A stretch of DNA of 64,000 bases from Prorocentrum cordatum. Lineage: Eukaryota; Sar; Dinophyceae; Prorocentrales; Prorocentraceae. The stretch spans positions 1 to 64,000 of the forward strand of contig CAUYUJ010003541.1 in assembly GCA_963575745.1 (NCBI GenBank), read 5' to 3'. This document shows, one piece after another, positions 63,000 through 64,000 of the stretch (position 1 is its first letter; each line of letters starts with the position of its first letter). The notes under the pieces were generated by a model. It ran no database searches. It saw only the letters and a list, made by a program, of their open reading frames with translations, and had not been told where the DNA came from. Both the position numbers and the translations under genes were made by a program.

Positions 63000-63349
63000 T
63001 CTTCATCGTGAGTCGTTGTTGACGGCCCCGGGGCCCGATGGGAGGCCCCAGAAGCCGAAAAGGACTGTCACGAGCCGCCCATGGCGTTTGTGCCACGGCG
63101 CGGGGGGGGAGGCTGAGTCCTGGGTGTCAGGCGTGTTTCCTGGACCAGTCCAGGGGTGCCCCTCACCCGGATGTCCTTCGGCAGCGCGCCCAGGGGGGAA
63201 GGCCGAGGGGGCGGGCCTCCTCAGAAGGCTCAGGAGGCCTCCGGCTTTCCGAGACGCATTTTGGGGGAGGGCCCCTTTTCCAATCCACGGGTTTGGCGAC
63301 CGCGCGCCAAATCCATGGATGGCTAATCCATGTTTGCGCGCCCCCGAAG
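63000..63349. other. GC-rich sequence, no recognised gene
   Basis: The frames here are Pro/Gly/Arg-rich. No domain seen. CCAATCCACGGGTTTGG and CCAAATCCATGGATGG-type strings suggest short inverted repeats near 63280-63330. Confidence 0.3.
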
Positions 63350-63726
63350 AAGGAGGAGGACGAGGAGGAGGAGGAGGAGGAGGAGGACGAGCAGGGGGAG
63401 GGGGAGGAGGAGGAGGAGGAGGAGGAGGAGGAGGAGGAGGAGGAGGAGAGGAAGCCCTCGGCTTCATGAGACGTTCCTGGAGCCTTCGGCGAAGGCTCAG
63501 AGGAAACGTCTCCTCCTCCTCCTCCCTTCCTACTCCTCCCCCTCCTCTCCCCTCCTCCTCCTCCTCCTCCCTCCTCCCCCTCCTCCTCCCCTCCCTCCGT
63601 CCTCCTCCTCTCCTCCTCCCACTCCTCCCCCTCATCTTCACCTCCTCCTCCTCTCCTCCTCCTCCTCCTCCCCCTCCTCCTCCTCCTCCTTCTCTCCTCC
63701 TCTCATCCTCCTCGTTCCCTGACCAG
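63350..63726. repeat. GGA array then TCC array before the ASCH-like exon
   Basis: GGA at 63350-63448, a short GC patch, then TCC at 63510-63710 ending in CTGACCAG. GGA on the + strand followed by TCC forms a large imperfect inverted repeat (about 100 bases each arm). The TCC tract fits a polypyrimidine tract with AG at 63725-63726. Confidence 0.7.
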
Positions 63727-63881
63727 AGGAGTGGCCACTCTGGAGGGCGAGCAGGAACCGAGGGGGGCGGAGCCGCCCGCTGGCGGCCGTCTGGTGCGGC
63801 TGCCCGTGTTCTCGATGAGCGACCCCTTCGCCTCCCTGCTGCTGAACGGCGTGAAGACCGTGGAGACGAGGAAGATCGCGG
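63727..63881 (+). CDS. ASCH-domain-like exon (partial)
   Basis: The frame gives GVATLEGEQEPRGAEPPA, then RLVRLPVFSMSDPFASLLLN, then GVKTVETRKIAG. 'F-x-M-x-x-P-[FY]-A-x-L-[LV]-x-x-G-x-K-T-x-E-x-R' is the opening signature of the ASCH/EOLA-type PUA-like family, which binds RNA or modified nucleosides. The exon is preceded by a C/T tract with CCAG and is followed by GGGC then TCC repeats, so a GC donor near 63882 is possible; dinoflagellate introns often use non-GT donors. The gene continues past the window. The rest of the domain is missing, so the call rests on about 35 residues. Confidence 0.5.
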
Positions 63882-64000
63882 GCTCCTCCTCCTCCTCCTC
63901 CTCCTCCTCCTCCTTCTCCTCCTCCTGCTCCTGTGACCCTACGTCCCTCCTTCTCCTCCTCCTCCTCCTCCTCCTCCTTCTCCTCCTCCTCCTCCTCCTC
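63882..64000. repeat. TCC array at right end of window
   Basis: TCC repeats with a short patch (TGTGACCCTACGTCC at about 63931-63945). Likely the start of an intron after the ASCH-like exon. Confidence 0.7.

Noticed and set aside
1-64000. tRNA, rRNA, snRNA and spliced-leader genes
   Set aside because: I found no cloverleaf, no rRNA-like conserved block and no spliced-leader sequence by eye; a covariance-model scan would be needed to exclude them.

Overview
The window looks like nuclear DNA of a dinoflagellate. Three things point there: a Ty1/copia-type element whose Gag carries CCCH zinc fingers and whose RNase H is followed by a methyltransferase-like domain, a layout I associate with dinoflagellate copia elements; a PPR fragment with the dinoflagellate-style 'SACEK' repeat; and long stretches of trinucleotide microsatellite between exon-like islands. 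I cannot name the species. No tRNA, rRNA, spliced-leader or CRISPR array was seen.

Region 1 (1-1028) is low-complexity flank ending in a (GGA)n array. Region 2 (1029-24083) is one LTR retrotransposon of about 23 kb, on the + strand, inserted in that array. It has two 343-bp LTRs (13 substitutions between them, no indels), a candidate primer-binding site and a short purine tract. The order is: leader and coiled coil, Gag, protease (DTG), integrase (D,D,E), reverse transcriptase (YVDD), RNase H, a methyltransferase-like domain, a chromodomain-like segment, a segment of unknown function, a segment with an HGT motif resembling ADP-ribosyltransferases, a 1267-codon ORF with a region resembling Tpt1/KptA RNA 2'-phosphotransferase, and a short 3' ORF. 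The element is much longer than usual for copia, and the extra 10 kb lies after RNase H. At least eight in-frame stops and many frame changes show that this copy is broken.

The most unusual signal lies across the whole internal region of the element. At least 36 small hairpins share a core of the form stem-C-TNA-G-stem. The TNA triloop is conserved while the stem sequence differs between copies with both sides changing together, and the few imperfect pairs I examined are G-U type only if read as + strand RNA. I saw none outside the element.

Region 3 (24084-64000) is mostly GGA/TCC, GTC/ACG, CAT and TAG arrays, short dispersed repeats (several with terminal inverted repeats, so MITE-like), and a roughly 13-unit array of about 100-bp repeats at 56815-58018. 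Between them lie few gene-like pieces: a PPR fragment (47162-47470), a Gag-like CCCH pseudogene (43765-44781), an ASCH-like exon at the right end (63727-63881), and weaker candidates at 30721-31590 (- strand), 40090-40363 and 59524-59721. The TCC tracts that end in AG just before the PPR and ASCH pieces suggest that some arrays are introns.
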